Part shown: positions 16,251-26,501 of the stretch, one piece after another | Numbering within the stretch: the first letter of the stretch is position 1 | How the letters are laid out: every line of letters begins with the position of its first letter | Origin: Acidimicrobiaceae bacterium | GTDB taxonomy: Bacteria; Actinomycetota; Acidimicrobiia; Acidimicrobiales; Poriferisodalaceae | DNA: 64,000 bases | Assembly (NCBI GenBank): GCA_905182565.1 | Contig: CAJJCB010000027.1 | Location: 248,001-312,000, forward strand | Direction of reading: 5' to 3' | Notes under the pieces: generated by a model | What the model saw: only the letters and a program-made list of their open reading frames with translations | What the model was told of the DNA's origin: nothing | The model's database searches: none | Position numbers and translations under genes: made by a program

Positions 16251-17506
16251 TGAGCACTCTCGACCATCTCCGCAACCGTGACGCCATATTGCGTATCTCT
16301 GAATCTGAGGCTGAAAACCGTGCCGAAGTAATAGATCCAGATGATGAACGAATGATTATAAACATGGGACCACAGCATCCTTCGACTCATGGAGTGTTGC
16401 GAGTAACCATGGAGTTACAAGGAGAAACTGTCCTTCGATCGAAACCAGTTATTGGTTATTTACACACTGGAATGGAAAAAACAGCGGAAGATCTAACCTT
16501 CCTGCAGGGACCGACCAACGTTACCCGAATGGATTACGCTGCTCCGCTTTTCACGGAGCTTGTCTATTCGTTAGCTGTTGAACAACTTTTAGATATTGAG
16601 ATTCCTGAGCGCGCTACGTGGATCCGAATGCTGATGTGCGAACTTAATCGCATGTCCTCGCATCTTTTGTTTCTCGCGACTAATGGGATGGACTTGGGTT
16701 CTGTCGGAATGATGATATATGGATGGCGAGAGAGGGAAGAAGTCCTAAGATTTTTTGAGAAAGTAACTGGACTCAGAATGAACCATAACTACATTCGTCC
16801 GGGTGGTGTGGCCGCTGATTTGCCTGATAATTGGCAAGCAGACGTTCGCGAAATTTTGGACATCCTCCCAGAACGTCTGGAACAGTTTGATGTGCTCATG
16901 ACTGGGCAACCGATATGGAGAGCTCGGACACAAGGTGTAGGAGTAATAACTACAGAAGAAGCAATTGCGTTAGGAGCGACAGGGCCAATTCTTCGCTCAA
17001 CTGGTTACGCATGGGATACAAGACGAACGATGCCCTACCTTGCATACGACAAAGTAGATTTTGATATAGTCGTCGGGACCTATGGTGATACCTTTGACAG
17101 GTATGCGATTCGCTTAAATGAGATCAGGGAATCGATGAGAATCGTGGAACAATGTCTTGACATGATGCCAAAAGGCCCTTACAGAGTAGAAGATCGTAAG
17201 GTAACACCGCCGCCAAGAGCTCGAATAGATGAGTCGATGGAGGCGTTAATTCATCACTTTAAAATCTTCACAGAGGGCTATAAAGTCCCTGCTGGAGAGG
17301 TTTACACCTCAGTTGAATCCCCCCGTGGAGAATTGGGTTGTTATCTTGTCTCAGATGGAGGGCCAAAACCTCAACGGATGCATATACGCGCTCCATCTTT
17401 TGTCAATTTGCAAACTCTTCCGCACATGATGCACGGCGGGCTGTTAGCAGACGCGGTTGCAGTTATTTCCTCGATTGACCCGATCATGGGAGAAGTCGAC
17501 CGATGA
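16250..17506 (+). CDS. nuoD: NADH-quinone oxidoreductase subunit D (first complex I)
   Basis: 49-kDa-type subunit that forms the quinone-reduction site with NuoB. NMGPQHPSTHGVLR carries the quinone-site histidine, GYLHTGMEK supplies the conserved tyrosine region, and the C-terminus ends IDPIMGEVDR as in the family. Length 418 is normal. The start overlaps nuoC by one base and the stop overlaps nuoE (ATGA). Confidence 0.97.
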   Translation: MSTLDHLRNRDAILRISESEAENRAEVIDPDDERMIINMGPQHPSTHGVLRVTMELQGETVLRSKPVIGYLHTGMEKTAEDLTFLQGPTNVTRMDYAAPLFTELVYSLAVEQLLDIEIPERATWIRMLMCELNRMSSHLLFLATNGMDLGSVGMMIYGWREREEVLRFFEKVTGLRMNHNYIRPGGVAADLPDNWQADVREILDILPERLEQFDVLMTGQPIWRARTQGVGVITTEEAIALGATGPILRSTGYAWDTRRTMPYLAYDKVDFDIVVGTYGDTFDRYAIRLNEIRESMRIVEQCLDMMPKGPYRVEDRKVTPPPRARIDESMEALIHHFKIFTEGYKVPAGEVYTSVESPRGELGCYLVSDGGPKPQRMHIRAPSFVNLQTLPHMMHGGLLADAVAVISSIDPIMGEVDR

Positions 17507-18120
17507 CTTTTTTTACAGAAGAAAACTTAGAGTTAGCTCACGAGATAATTGGGCGCTACCCAAAGCAGCGTTCAGCAATGATTCCCCTCTTACACCTAGC
17601 TCAAGAACAATCTGGATGGGTAACCGAAGAAGCAATGAAGCAAATTGGTGTCCTTGTGGGTACCAGCTCAGCAGAGGTTCTTGGTACTTGCTCTTTCTAC
17701 GAAATGTTTAAGCGCCACGAAGTTGGTAAATATGTCGTAAACATTTGCACGACAATGTCATGTGCTCTTTTGGGAGCAGAAGAGCTACTGGAACATGCGG
17801 AAACGCGACTAGGGATTAAAGCTGGAAGCACCACTAGTGACGGATTGTTTACGTTGGAAGGAGCTGAGTGCCAAGCAGCGTGCACAGAAGCTCCCTGCCT
17901 GCAAGTAAATTACAGGCATCAATACAGAGTTACCCCCTCAGATTTTGATCAACTTATAGATGAATTAGCTGATCCAAATAATGAAGAGACGCCAAGGCAC
18001 GGAGTACTCGCTCAAATTCGCCAACATATACCTGTAGAACGATCTGTCGGTGCTGTGCACCCGGATCTAGTTAATGTCCCTCCAGTTTGGATTGAAGAAA
18101 AAAAAGAAGCTAACTCATGA
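17503..18120 (+). CDS. nuoE: NADH-quinone oxidoreductase subunit E (first complex I)
   Basis: 24-kDa-type thioredoxin-fold subunit with a [2Fe-2S] cluster (N1a). Cluster cysteines are in CTTMSCALLG and ECQAACTEAPCL, the usual CxxxxC and CxxxC pairs. N-terminal helices have RYPKQRSAMIPLLHLAQEQ. With NuoF and NuoG it forms the NADH-oxidising module; this is the only copy of nuoE in the window, since the second complex I operon lacks it. Confidence 0.96.
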   Translation: MTFFTEENLELAHEIIGRYPKQRSAMIPLLHLAQEQSGWVTEEAMKQIGVLVGTSSAEVLGTCSFYEMFKRHEVGKYVVNICTTMSCALLGAEELLEHAETRLGIKAGSTTSDGLFTLEGAECQAACTEAPCLQVNYRHQYRVTPSDFDQLIDELADPNNEETPRHGVLAQIRQHIPVERSVGAVHPDLVNVPPVWIEEKKEANS

Positions 18121-19526
18121 CTGAACTAGGAATTCCAATTCCCCACGCTCCAGGGTTTATTGCCAATAAGACCCCGCGCATCGTTACATCGCGCTTCGAT
18201 TACGAAGATTCTTTTACCATTGAAAGATATGAGGAAACTGGGGGATATCAAGGTCTGCGAACAGCTTTAAGTAAGACTCCTGAAGCAGTGCATGGAGAAG
18301 TTCGGGACGCTTCACTGCTAGGGCGGGGCGGGGCTGGTTTCCCGGCAGGCGTTAAATGGGGATTCTGTCCCCCAGGAGTATGGCCTCGCTATCTAGTTGT
18401 TAATGGTGACGAATCTGAACCAGGGACCTACAAAGACCGACTCTTAATGGAACTCGATCCACATCAGCTAATTGAAGGTTGCCTAATAGCTTGCTATGCA
18501 ATTGGGTTAAGTCAATGTTTTTTGTACGTACGTGGTGAAATGGCAGTGGCCCAAGAACGAATAGCGCAAGCACTAAACGAGGCCTACGCAGCTGGTTATA
18601 TTGGTAAAAATATTTTAGGCACTGAACTCTCAGTAGATATTGTGCTTCACTGGGGAGCCGGAGCATATGTAGTAGGTGAAGAAACAGCTCTGATCGAGAG
18701 CCTTGAGGGTAATCGCGGGATGCCACGGCTGAAGCCACCTTATTTCCCCGCATCAATTGGCCTATACGGGCAGCCAACAATCGTGAACAACGTTGAAACA
18801 CTCTCCAACTTGCCATGGATTCTCTCGAACGGTTCTGAGGCATTTAAAGCAATTGGAACAGAGACTTCTCCGGGAACTCGGATGGTTGCGGTAAGCGGTC
18901 ATGTAAAACGTCCAGGTGTTTATGAAATTGTTAATGGAACAACGACCTTCAGAGATCTAATTTATGGCGAAACCATGTGCGGGGGAATCCGTAATGATGC
19001 AGCGCTCAAAGCGTTTGTTCCCGGCGGAGGCTCGGCGCCTTGGTTTACAGCTGATCAACTTGACTTACCCTTCGAGGCTAGTCAAGTTGGACCCGAAGGG
19101 TCGATGCTGGGTTCAGGTGCAATAATGGTGATGGACGAAACCACCGATATCCCTGCAGCAGCACTAACTCTTACCAAGTTCTATGCCCACGAATCCTGTG
19201 GCAAGTGTGTGCCATGTCGAGAGGGAGGAACATGGCTAGAGCAGATAATGCGTCGTGTCGTGAATGGATCAGGAACTAAGCGTGATCTTGACTTGTTAAT
19301 AGAAGTTGGCGAAACAATCTGCCCTGGTGATTTCCCTCACGCTTCCAACAAGGAAAAAGGTTTGTCAGCCGTTCCATTCCCATACAAGATGACAACAATT
19401 TGTTTTGTTGGACCATCTGCATTTGCGCCCGTTCACTCTGCCTTAACACTTTTCAGAGAAGAATTTGAAGCCAAAGTAGCTGGCAACAGTGACCGTAACT
19501 ATGTCGAGGTTACGATAAATGCCTGA
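18117..19526 (+). CDS. nuoF: NADH-quinone oxidoreductase subunit F (first complex I)
   Basis: NADH- and FMN-binding 51-kDa subunit. LGRGGAGFPAGVKW is the NADH/FMN glycine loop, NGDESEPGTYKDR lies at the FMN site, and ESCGKCVPCREGG gives three of the four N3 ligands (C361, C364, C367). The fourth is probably C429 in TTICFVGPSA. Before it, an insertion of about 25 residues contains an extra TIC (C402), so the motif looks partly duplicated. Length 469 is slightly longer than usual for this reason. It overlaps nuoE by ATGA and nuoG by eight bases. Confidence 0.96.
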   Translation: MTELGIPIPHAPGFIANKTPRIVTSRFDYEDSFTIERYEETGGYQGLRTALSKTPEAVHGEVRDASLLGRGGAGFPAGVKWGFCPPGVWPRYLVVNGDESEPGTYKDRLLMELDPHQLIEGCLIACYAIGLSQCFLYVRGEMAVAQERIAQALNEAYAAGYIGKNILGTELSVDIVLHWGAGAYVVGEETALIESLEGNRGMPRLKPPYFPASIGLYGQPTIVNNVETLSNLPWILSNGSEAFKAIGTETSPGTRMVAVSGHVKRPGVYEIVNGTTTFRDLIYGETMCGGIRNDAALKAFVPGGGSAPWFTADQLDLPFEASQVGPEGSMLGSGAIMVMDETTDIPAAALTLTKFYAHESCGKCVPCREGGTWLEQIMRRVVNGSGTKRDLDLLIEVGETICPGDFPHASNKEKGLSAVPFPYKMTTICFVGPSAFAPVHSALTLFREEFEAKVAGNSDRNYVEVTINA

Positions 19527-21954
19527 TTCTCAACCGAACGCCGTATCGGTAACCATAAACGGCACTCAGATTGAAGCCGAAGCTGGCGAACTTGTCATTG
19601 CTGCTGCCGACCGCAACGGTGTTCACATTCCTCGCTTCTGCTACCACGAGAGAATGTCTTCTGTTGGCATGTGCCGGATGTGTCTCGTAGAGGTTGATAC
19701 CGGTAGAGGTCCAATGCTCCAGCCTTCGTGCATGATCTCGGTTACAGATGGAATGATCGTTGATACAGAGTCAGATCAAACCAAACGAGCTCAAGAAGGA
19801 ATTCTCGAATTTCTTCTAATCAATCACCCTCTTGATTGTCCGGTTTGTGACAAAGGCGGAGAGTGTCCGTTACAGGATCAAACAGTTGCTTATGGCCCTG
19901 GCGAGTCCAGGTTTATAGAAGAAAAACGGCATTATGAGAAGCCCATACCTATCTCAGACCTAGTGCATTTAGATAGAGAACGTTGCATTCTTTGTGACAG
20001 GTGCACACGGTTTGCTGATGAAGTAGCCGGAGATCCGCTCATTCAATTTACCGAAAGAGGTAATGAGACCCAGGTTTTGACATTCCCCAATGAACCGTTT
20101 AGCTCATACTTCTCAGGGAATACGGTTCAAATATGTCCAGTAGGTGCACTTACAGCAGCCCCTTACCGGTTTAAGGCGCGCCCGTGGGATCTAGAACAAG
20201 TGGAGTCGACATGCACCACTTGTTCGGTTGGCTGTCGCGTCGCTGTCCAGTCATCGCGAAATGAACTAGTTCGATATTTAGGTGTTGATATTGACCCTGT
20301 TAATCATGGTTGGTTGTGTGACAAAGGACGTTTTGACTTCGAGGCGATAAAAAGTCCAAACCGTCTAGAAACCCCTCTGATCCGAGACCCGAACGACAAG
20401 GACCAGCTGATAGAAACCACTTGGGGTGCTGCACTAGCAGCGAGTGCTGATGCTATCAAAGAAGCCCGATCTGGCAAGATAGGCGTGATCGGTGGTTCTC
20501 GACTTACAAATGAAGATGCTTATGCATGGGCCAAGCTCGCTGGGTCGGTAATAGGTACTAATAACGTTGATGCCCAGTTAGGCGACGGGCTGCCCGGCAA
20601 AGTAGTTCTGGGACTGCCAGGAGCAACTATTGATGAAGCATGCTCGGCGGATACGGTATTAGTAATTGGTCCCGATTTAAAAGAAGAACTACCGATTCTT
20701 CATCTTCGGCTACGAGGAGCAGCTAAGAAAAAGAAAGTGAAAGTTGTTGAAATTACTCCATTGCAAACTGGGGTTAGCTCCTATGCACATCGCTCTATCG
20801 TATGTAGATCTGGAGAAGCAGCGAAAACACTTAAATCATTATTAACTAGTGATGATGAATTAAGCCAAGAAATTCGTTCGGGCTCTGTTGTCGTTATCCT
20901 TGGCCGCAGTTCACTAGCTGAGTCAGCTCTCCCAGCAATCGAAGTAGCCTCTGTAATCACTGAGGAGCTACCTAAAGCTAAATTCTTAGTGGCTCTTCGA
21001 AGAGGAAATGTCCGCGGAGCTATAGACATGGGATTGTCCCCAGGGTTGCTCCCAGGCAGGGTGCCACTAGAAAATCCAAACGATGAAATTAAAAAGATTT
21101 GGGCTAAAGTACCTACCGTAGAAGGCTTAGATACTGCCGGTATGTTACGTGCCGCCGCCGATGGACAACTTGATGTTTTAATTTTAGTCGGAGCTGATCC
21201 GCTCGTAGATTTTCCCGACCAAGATCTTGCGAACAGAGGACTAAGGGGAGCGAAATTCGTAGTCGCAATTGATAATTTCCCGACGTTGTCAGTAGCGAAC
21301 GCTGATGTGGTGCTTCCTGCCACTGCGTATGGTGAAAAAGGCGGAACGACTACCAATATTGAAGGACGCGTAAGCAGATTAGCTCAACTCGTAACTTCAC
21401 CGTCGGCCGCAAGAGACGATTGGATGATCGCAAGTGAATTAGCTTGGCGCCTCGGGGGTGATCTGAAATTTTCTTCTATGGAGGAAATTTGGAGCGAAAT
21501 CGAGCAGGTCGCTCCAAGTCACAACGGGATAACGCTTGAAAAAATATGGGCCGATGAAACACGCGACGGAATTCTCATTACTGAAACAAGTATCCAATTA
21601 GCGATAGAACCTTCTGGAGAGACGCCGGTGGTAGATGGATACGGTCTAAGACTGATAAGCGGTAGAAAGTTGTATGACGCAGGCACGCAAACAAGTAACT
21701 GTGCTTCGCTTTCAGCATTAGCTCAAGACGCAGAACTGAGGGTAAACCCAACGGAACTTGAACGGCTGGGTATACAAGACGGATCCGAAGTCACGATTAT
21801 TTCTACAAAAGCAACCGGAGTTGCTATAGCGATAGCAGATGAAAGTATTCCTCGTGGGACTGCTGTACTACCATTTAATAATCCTGGTATCCGAGCCAAT
21901 CTGTTTATCAACAGTGAGTTACCTGTAACAGATATCAGAATTGAGACACGATGA
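19519..21954 (+). CDS. nuoG: NADH-quinone oxidoreductase subunit G (first complex I)
   Basis: Large Fe-S subunit. The N-terminal 2Fe-2S ferredoxin domain has CYHERMSSVGMCRMC and a distant QPSC. HPLDCPVCDKGGECPLQD supplies N5, and CILCDRCTRF with ICPVGAL supplies N4. CTTCSVGCRVAV with WLCDKGRF is a further four-cysteine site (N7 type). The rest is a molybdopterin-oxidoreductase-like domain without evident cofactor ligands, ending in a molybdopterin-dinucleotide-binding-like beta domain (from about 700). Length 811 suits actinobacterial NuoG. It is the last gene of the EFG NADH module; only copy in the window. Confidence 0.96.
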   Translation: MPDSQPNAVSVTINGTQIEAEAGELVIAAADRNGVHIPRFCYHERMSSVGMCRMCLVEVDTGRGPMLQPSCMISVTDGMIVDTESDQTKRAQEGILEFLLINHPLDCPVCDKGGECPLQDQTVAYGPGESRFIEEKRHYEKPIPISDLVHLDRERCILCDRCTRFADEVAGDPLIQFTERGNETQVLTFPNEPFSSYFSGNTVQICPVGALTAAPYRFKARPWDLEQVESTCTTCSVGCRVAVQSSRNELVRYLGVDIDPVNHGWLCDKGRFDFEAIKSPNRLETPLIRDPNDKDQLIETTWGAALAASADAIKEARSGKIGVIGGSRLTNEDAYAWAKLAGSVIGTNNVDAQLGDGLPGKVVLGLPGATIDEACSADTVLVIGPDLKEELPILHLRLRGAAKKKKVKVVEITPLQTGVSSYAHRSIVCRSGEAAKTLKSLLTSDDELSQEIRSGSVVVILGRSSLAESALPAIEVASVITEELPKAKFLVALRRGNVRGAIDMGLSPGLLPGRVPLENPNDEIKKIWAKVPTVEGLDTAGMLRAAADGQLDVLILVGADPLVDFPDQDLANRGLRGAKFVVAIDNFPTLSVANADVVLPATAYGEKGGTTTNIEGRVSRLAQLVTSPSAARDDWMIASELAWRLGGDLKFSSMEEIWSEIEQVAPSHNGITLEKIWADETRDGILITETSIQLAIEPSGETPVVDGYGLRLISGRKLYDAGTQTSNCASLSALAQDAELRVNPTELERLGIQDGSEVTIISTKATGVAIAIADESIPRGTAVLPFNNPGIRANLFINSELPVTDIRIETR

Positions 21955-23150
21955 CGGGTGACCCACTTTTCCATGATGGTGTTGACCTAGTCGACATCGG
22001 AATTATGGGCTTGAAAGTCGTTGTAGCCTTTGGGTTTTTACTCGTGGCGACGATGTTCATGGTTTGGTTTGAACGCAAACTTATTTCGGATATGCAAAAT
22101 CGGATCGGTCCAAATGTCGCAGGACCATGGGGCTTACTTCAAACTTTCGCAGACGGAGTTAAATTTTTTTTTAAAGAAGATCTTCGTCCTGAGAATGCGG
22201 ATCCCCTTGTATTCCGATTAGCACCCTATATCTCGGCGGTAACAGCATTTCTGTCCTTTGCAATTGTTCCTGTGGGCGGCGTTTTTAAAGACGTTCCCGG
22301 TACGACTGGAACAGTAAACATTTTCGGGCGTGAGACTTTTCTTCAGGTTGCAGATCCCCCGATAGGCATTTTGTTGCTGCTAGCTATGTCCTCCATAGCG
22401 GTATACGGGATCATGCTGGCTGGCTGGTCATCAGGTTCTAAGTACCCGTTAATCGGTTCGGTAAGAGCATCTGCTCAAGCGATTTCCTATGAAGCTGCGT
22501 TAGGAATGTCAGTTGTAGCCGTCGTTATCCTAGCTGGGACGCTCTCCACACATGACATTGTTGCTCATCAAGCTGGAGGGATAAACACTTGGTTTCTCGT
22601 CACCTCCGGGGTAATTCCCTTTATTGTATTTTTGATAGCTGCAACGGCAGAGTTAAATCGTCCACCATTTGACCTAGTTGAAGCTGAACAAGAACTCGTT
22701 GGAGGCTTCCATACCGAATACTCATCTATTCGCTTCGCTCTGTTTTTCTTAGCTGAATTTATGAATGTAATCACCATGTCGGCGATCATGGTGACCTTGT
22801 TTTTCGGCGGTCCAGCTGGTCCTATATTCTTCGGTCTTACCTGGTTCTGGCCGACCATTTGGTTTATGTCAAAAGTAATGGTCTTCTTGTTTATTTTCGT
22901 ATGGTTTAGAGCGACTCTCCCTCGCTTAAGATATGACCAACTTATGGACTTAGGTTGGAAGGTTCTAATCCCGTTGAGTCTCTTCTGGCTAATGTTTATT
23001 AGTCTTAAAGAGTTGCGAGCAAGCAATGATTGGAATTGGATAGCGACATATGCGGCTGCAGCTGGTGGGCTTCTTCTTGGAGGCACTTTGTTAATAACTG
23101 CGTTGCGTGCTGGAGACAGGGCTTACCAAAAAGATTCGGAGGATGCGTAA
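21951..23150 (+). CDS. nuoH: NADH-quinone oxidoreductase subunit H (first complex I)
   Basis: Membrane subunit joining the peripheral arm to the proton-pumping arm. [21 protein letters not shown] and the acidic loop [18 protein letters not shown] are conserved NuoH features, and [15 protein letters not shown] marks the C-terminal part. At least eight helices. Length 399 includes about 50 extra residues at the C-terminal end. It overlaps nuoG (ATGA) and nuoI (TAATG). Confidence 0.96.
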   Translation: MTGDPLFHDGVDLVDIGIMGLKVVVAFGFLLVATMFMVWFERKLISDMQNRIGPNVAGPWGLLQTFADGVKFFFKEDLRPENADPLVFRLAPYISAVTAFLSFAIVPVGGVFKDVPGTTGTVNIFGRETFLQVADPPIGILLLLAMSSIAVYGIMLAGWSSGSKYPLIGSVRASAQAISYEAALGMSVVAVVILAGTLSTHDIVAHQAGGINTWFLVTSGVIPFIVFLIAATAELNRPPFDLVEAEQELVGGFHTEYSSIRFALFFLAEFMNVITMSAIMVTLFFGGPAGPIFFGLTWFWPTIWFMSKVMVFLFIFVWFRATLPRLRYDQLMDLGWKVLIPLSLFWLMFISLKELRASNDWNWIATYAAAAGGLLLGGTLLITALRAGDRAYQKDSEDA

Positions 23151-23782
23151 TGGGTTACCTCGATGGTTTTAAAATCACTTTCGGCAAACTTTTCGAAGAG
23201 CGAGTTACCACTGAATACCCAAAAGAGAAAAGAGAAAAACCTGACCGTTTTCATGGGCGACATGTTCTAAATCGTTATGAAGATGGCATGGAGAAATGTA
23301 TAGGCTGCGAGTTATGCGCCGGAGTGTGCCCGGCTAAATGTATATACGTTCGGGGAGCAGACAATCCTGAAGAAGCGCCAGTATCACCCGGCGAAAGATA
23401 TGGCTTTGTCTACGAAATTAATTACTTACGTTGTATACATTGTGATCTCTGTGTAGAAGCATGCCCTACTGAGGCTATTACGGAATCAAAGCTCTTTGAG
23501 TTTAGTTTTGATAATAGAAGTGATGCGATTTACACGAAAGATGAGCTAGTCGTTGATGACCAAGGGCTCCCACAAAAACAACCATGGGAACTGTGGCACG
23601 TTGGCGATGATTTGAAAACTTCGGGGTGGATGAGGGCTACAGCCTCATCGGGAAACCCGGCGTATGAGAATCGTGTTGGCTGGAGTGGGGAACTCGGCTA
23701 TGGAGTTAGAGAGCCGGAACGGGGTCAACAATTCGACGAGTCTGAACCTCAGAACCTCGATGGCAAGGATGACCAGGACTAA
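23150..23782 (+). CDS. nuoI: NADH-quinone oxidoreductase subunit I (first complex I)
   Basis: Carries clusters N6a and N6b between NuoG and NuoB. Two motifs are visible, [15 protein letters not shown] and [12 protein letters not shown]. The ORF is open upstream to 23030 inside nuoH, but ATG 23150 exactly overlaps the nuoH stop and yields the conserved start [13 protein letters not shown]. The C-terminal tail of about 70 residues is acidic and longer than in E. coli. Confidence 0.96.
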   Translation: MGYLDGFKITFGKLFEERVTTEYPKEKREKPDRFHGRHVLNRYEDGMEKCIGCELCAGVCPAKCIYVRGADNPEEAPVSPGERYGFVYEINYLRCIHCDLCVEACPTEAITESKLFEFSFDNRSDAIYTKDELVVDDQGLPQKQPWELWHVGDDLKTSGWMRATASSGNPAYENRVGWSGELGYGVREPERGQQFDESEPQNLDGKDDQD

Positions 23783-24324
23783 TGGTCGACACGATTGTAT
23801 TTTTGGTAGCAGCGGTTATATGCCTGACAGGGGCCCTAGGGGTCATTTTAGCTCGTAATCCAGTGCATTCAGCGCTAATGCTAGTTATGACGCTTTTCGG
23901 CATTGCGGTCCAGTTTGTCTCACAAGAAGCACATTTTTTGGCAGCAGTGCAAGTAATTGTCTACGCAGGCGCAATTGTTGTTCTTTTCCTTTTCGTCATA
24001 ATGTTGCTAGGGGTAGATACGGCACAAAATCTGGAGATAGGCGCACTTCCTGCTCAAAAATGGGCGGCATTGTGCTTTGGAGTTGGGTCACTAGCCCTCA
24101 CTGGCTACATCATATTGGCAGTTGATAATCCAGTGACCGGTCGACCAGGCATGGGCGGAGCGATTGATGAGACCGCTAATGTACGACTCCTAGCCAGATC
24201 GCTTTTTTCCAACTACGTGTATGCATTTGAATTGACTTCTTTACTATTAGTGATTGCTGTAATTGGTGCAGTTGTTCTTGCGCGTAAACCAGTAAAACAA
24301 TTACCAGAGGAGGCGGGGCGATGA
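23782..24324 (+). CDS. nuoJ: NADH-quinone oxidoreductase subunit J (first complex I)
   Basis: Five-helix membrane subunit. The third helix carries the conserved VQVIVYAGAIVVLFLFVIMLLG, and the N-terminal helix ends with RNPVHSALMLV. Length 180. It starts in a TAATG overlap with nuoI and overlaps nuoK by four bases. Confidence 0.95.
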   Translation: MVDTIVFLVAAVICLTGALGVILARNPVHSALMLVMTLFGIAVQFVSQEAHFLAAVQVIVYAGAIVVLFLFVIMLLGVDTAQNLEIGALPAQKWAALCFGVGSLALTGYIILAVDNPVTGRPGMGGAIDETANVRLLARSLFSNYVYAFELTSLLLVIAVIGAVVLARKPVKQLPEEAGR

Positions 24325-24626
24325 TTGTTACAACCAGCTGGTATCTAGTGTTGGGAGCTCTCCTTTTCATTATTGGTGGGGTTGGCCTTCTGGTTCGCCG
24401 AAATCCTCTCATAATGCTCATGTGTGTCGAACTAATGCTCAATGGAGTTAATTTGAGTTTCGTAGCGTTTTCCAAAGCCTTAGGAGATATCGGTGGCCAA
24501 ACGGTAGTTTTCTTCGTCCTAGTAGTGGCCGCAGCCGAAGTGGTTGTTGGGCTTGGACTCATAGTAGCGATACTCCGACGCGCACCAGGTTCTACTGCTG
24601 ATGATCTTTCGGTATTGAAGGGTTAG
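24321..24626 (+). CDS. nuoK: NADH-quinone oxidoreductase subunit K (first complex I)
   Basis: Three-helix antiporter-adjacent subunit of 101 residues. The conserved membrane glutamates are in MCVELMLNGVNL and AAAEVVVGLGLI. RRNPLIMLM precedes the first of these. It overlaps nuoJ by ATGA and is 6 bases ahead of nuoL. Confidence 0.96.
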   Translation: MIVTTSWYLVLGALLFIIGGVGLLVRRNPLIMLMCVELMLNGVNLSFVAFSKALGDIGGQTVVFFVLVVAAAEVVVGLGLIVAILRRAPGSTADDLSVLKG

Positions 24627-24632
24627 TGCCAT

Positions 24633-26501
24633 ATGGTTGAACTGGTTTGGCTGATACCAACTTTCCCTCTGGTTGGTTTTCTATTTTTATTGATTGCCGG
24701 AAGTCGATTGGGTGAACCGAAAGCAGGGTGGATAGCGACAGCTGCATCAACATGTTCCTTTATTGTTACTTTCGTTGTATTTCTGGGCTTATTGGCTAAA
24801 AGTAGTGACGATCGTTCTTTTGAGCAAGTTCTTTTTGATTGGCTTCCAGCCGGCTCACTTAATGTCGAAGCTGGTTTTTTAGTCGATCCACTCTCTATGA
24901 CCATGGCATTATTCGTCACTGGCGTAGGAACTCTGATTCATCTTTACTCAGTGGGTTATATGCACGGGGATCCAAAGTTCTCGAAGTTCTTTCTATATCT
25001 CAACCTGTTTCTGTTCTCAATGTTGATGCTGGTTTTGGGAAACAATCTTGTCGTCACATTTCTTGGTTGGGAGGGAGTAGGCACCTGTTCATACTTACTC
25101 ATCTCCTTCTGGCATCAGAGAGACAGTGCAGCTACAGCTGGGAAAAAAGCTTTTGTAACTAATCGCGTCGGTGATTGGGGCTTTATGATTGCAATGTTTC
25201 TGTTGTGGAGCTCGATAGGAACTTTGACTTACACAGAAATAGCGCAGTCTTCGCCAATGGCGACAGTTACAGGAACAGCTGTCTCGCTCCTTCTATTCGT
25301 AGCAGCCGCTGGTAAATCTGCTCAATTGCCTCTCTATGTGTGGTTGCCTGACGCGATGGAAGGGCCTACCCCCGTATCAGCGATGGTCCATGCAGCGACA
25401 ATGGTTACCTCTGGCGTTTACTTATTGGTGCGAATGAATCATGTGCTAACGAGCGACGCGTTAATAGTAATTGCAGTCGTTGGAGCAGCTACTGCTCTTT
25501 TCGCAGCGTTAGCAGCCGTGGCGCAACAGGATATTAAGAAAGTCCTTGCGTATTCGACCGTTAGCCAGCTCGGATTTATGTTTCTGGCAATTGGATCAGG
25601 TGCCTACGTTGCAGCTATTTTTCATGTAATTACTCACGCATTTTTTAAAGCGCTCTTATTCCTTGGCTCAGGATCAGTGATACATGGAATGCATGATGAG
25701 CAAGACATGAAAAAAATGGGGGCTCTACGGAGTCTTATGCCAATTACTGCTGGAACCTTCATAATCGGTTGGCTAGCTATTGCAGGTGTCCCTCCATTTG
25801 CGGGCTTTTGGTCCAAAGATGAGATTCTCTTAGCCGCATGGGAGCAGCCTAATATTGGCCCGATTCTCTGGGCGGTAGGTTTGGTTACTGCTCTCTTGAC
25901 TGCTTACTACATGAGTAGGCAAGTTTTCCTGGTTTTCTTTGGAGATAAACGCTGGGATGAGGGGGTAGAACCCCATGAATCACCATGGACTATGACACTC
26001 CCGCTCTGTATTCTAGCGGTTGCTGCTGCCTTGGGTGGATTGATAAATCTTCCGGTAGTAGCAGATTGGCTATACCTAGAGCATTTCTTGGAACCTATTT
26101 TTAGCCATCCACATCAATTCGTATCCAGTACCACTACCAAAATAATTCTAGCGATAATAGCGGTTCTGGCAGGGCTTGTCGGGATCGGTGTAGCCGCCGC
26201 CGTATGGCTTGTGCATCGAGTTAAGGCGGATCAACTAGAGCCAAAGATTCTTGAAAACGCTATGTATATAGATGCTGCTTATTCGAAAGTTGTGGGCGGG
26301 GTGGGTCACAAGGCCTTTGAAATGATCTCTAATGCAGATAAAAAATATGTGGATGGAGCCATTAATCAAATTGGAAAAACTACAATCCGGCTCGGCGCTA
26401 TGATGAGGCCTTTACAGTCGGGTTATATGCGTAACTATGCAATTGGCATAACAATCGGTGGGTTAGTTCTACTCATTTGGATAATCGCAGGTGCCTCTTG
26501 A
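24633..26501 (+). CDS. nuoL: NADH-quinone oxidoreductase subunit L (first complex I)
   Basis: Mrp-antiporter-like proton-pumping subunit at the end of the membrane arm. FLGWEGVGTCSYLLISFW holds the conserved Glu, LYVWLPDAMEGPTPVSAMVHA the Lys/His region, and KKVLAYSTVSQLGFM the second conserved Lys. After about residue 480 come the lateral helix and a C-terminal membrane anchor. Length 622 is typical and it lacks the His-rich insert seen in its paralogue at 34876. Confidence 0.97.
   Translation: MVELVWLIPTFPLVGFLFLLIAGSRLGEPKAGWIATAASTCSFIVTFVVFLGLLAKSSDDRSFEQVLFDWLPAGSLNVEAGFLVDPLSMTMALFVTGVGTLIHLYSVGYMHGDPKFSKFFLYLNLFLFSMLMLVLGNNLVVTFLGWEGVGTCSYLLISFWHQRDSAATAGKKAFVTNRVGDWGFMIAMFLLWSSIGTLTYTEIAQSSPMATVTGTAVSLLLFVAAAGKSAQLPLYVWLPDAMEGPTPVSAMVHAATMVTSGVYLLVRMNHVLTSDALIVIAVVGAATALFAALAAVAQQDIKKVLAYSTVSQLGFMFLAIGSGAYVAAIFHVITHAFFKALLFLGSGSVIHGMHDEQDMKKMGALRSLMPITAGTFIIGWLAIAGVPPFAGFWSKDEILLAAWEQPNIGPILWAVGLVTALLTAYYMSRQVFLVFFGDKRWDEGVEPHESPWTMTLPLCILAVAAALGGLINLPVVADWLYLEHFLEPIFSHPHQFVSSTTTKIILAIIAVLAGLVGIGVAAAVWLVHRVKADQLEPKILENAMYIDAAYSKVVGGVGHKAFEMISNADKKYVDGAINQIGKTTIRLGAMMRPLQSGYMRNYAIGITIGGLVLLIWIIAGAS

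Noticed and set aside
23030-23149. Upstream extension of nuoI
   Set aside because: It lies entirely within nuoH; ATG 23150 overlaps the nuoH stop and gives the conserved NuoI start.
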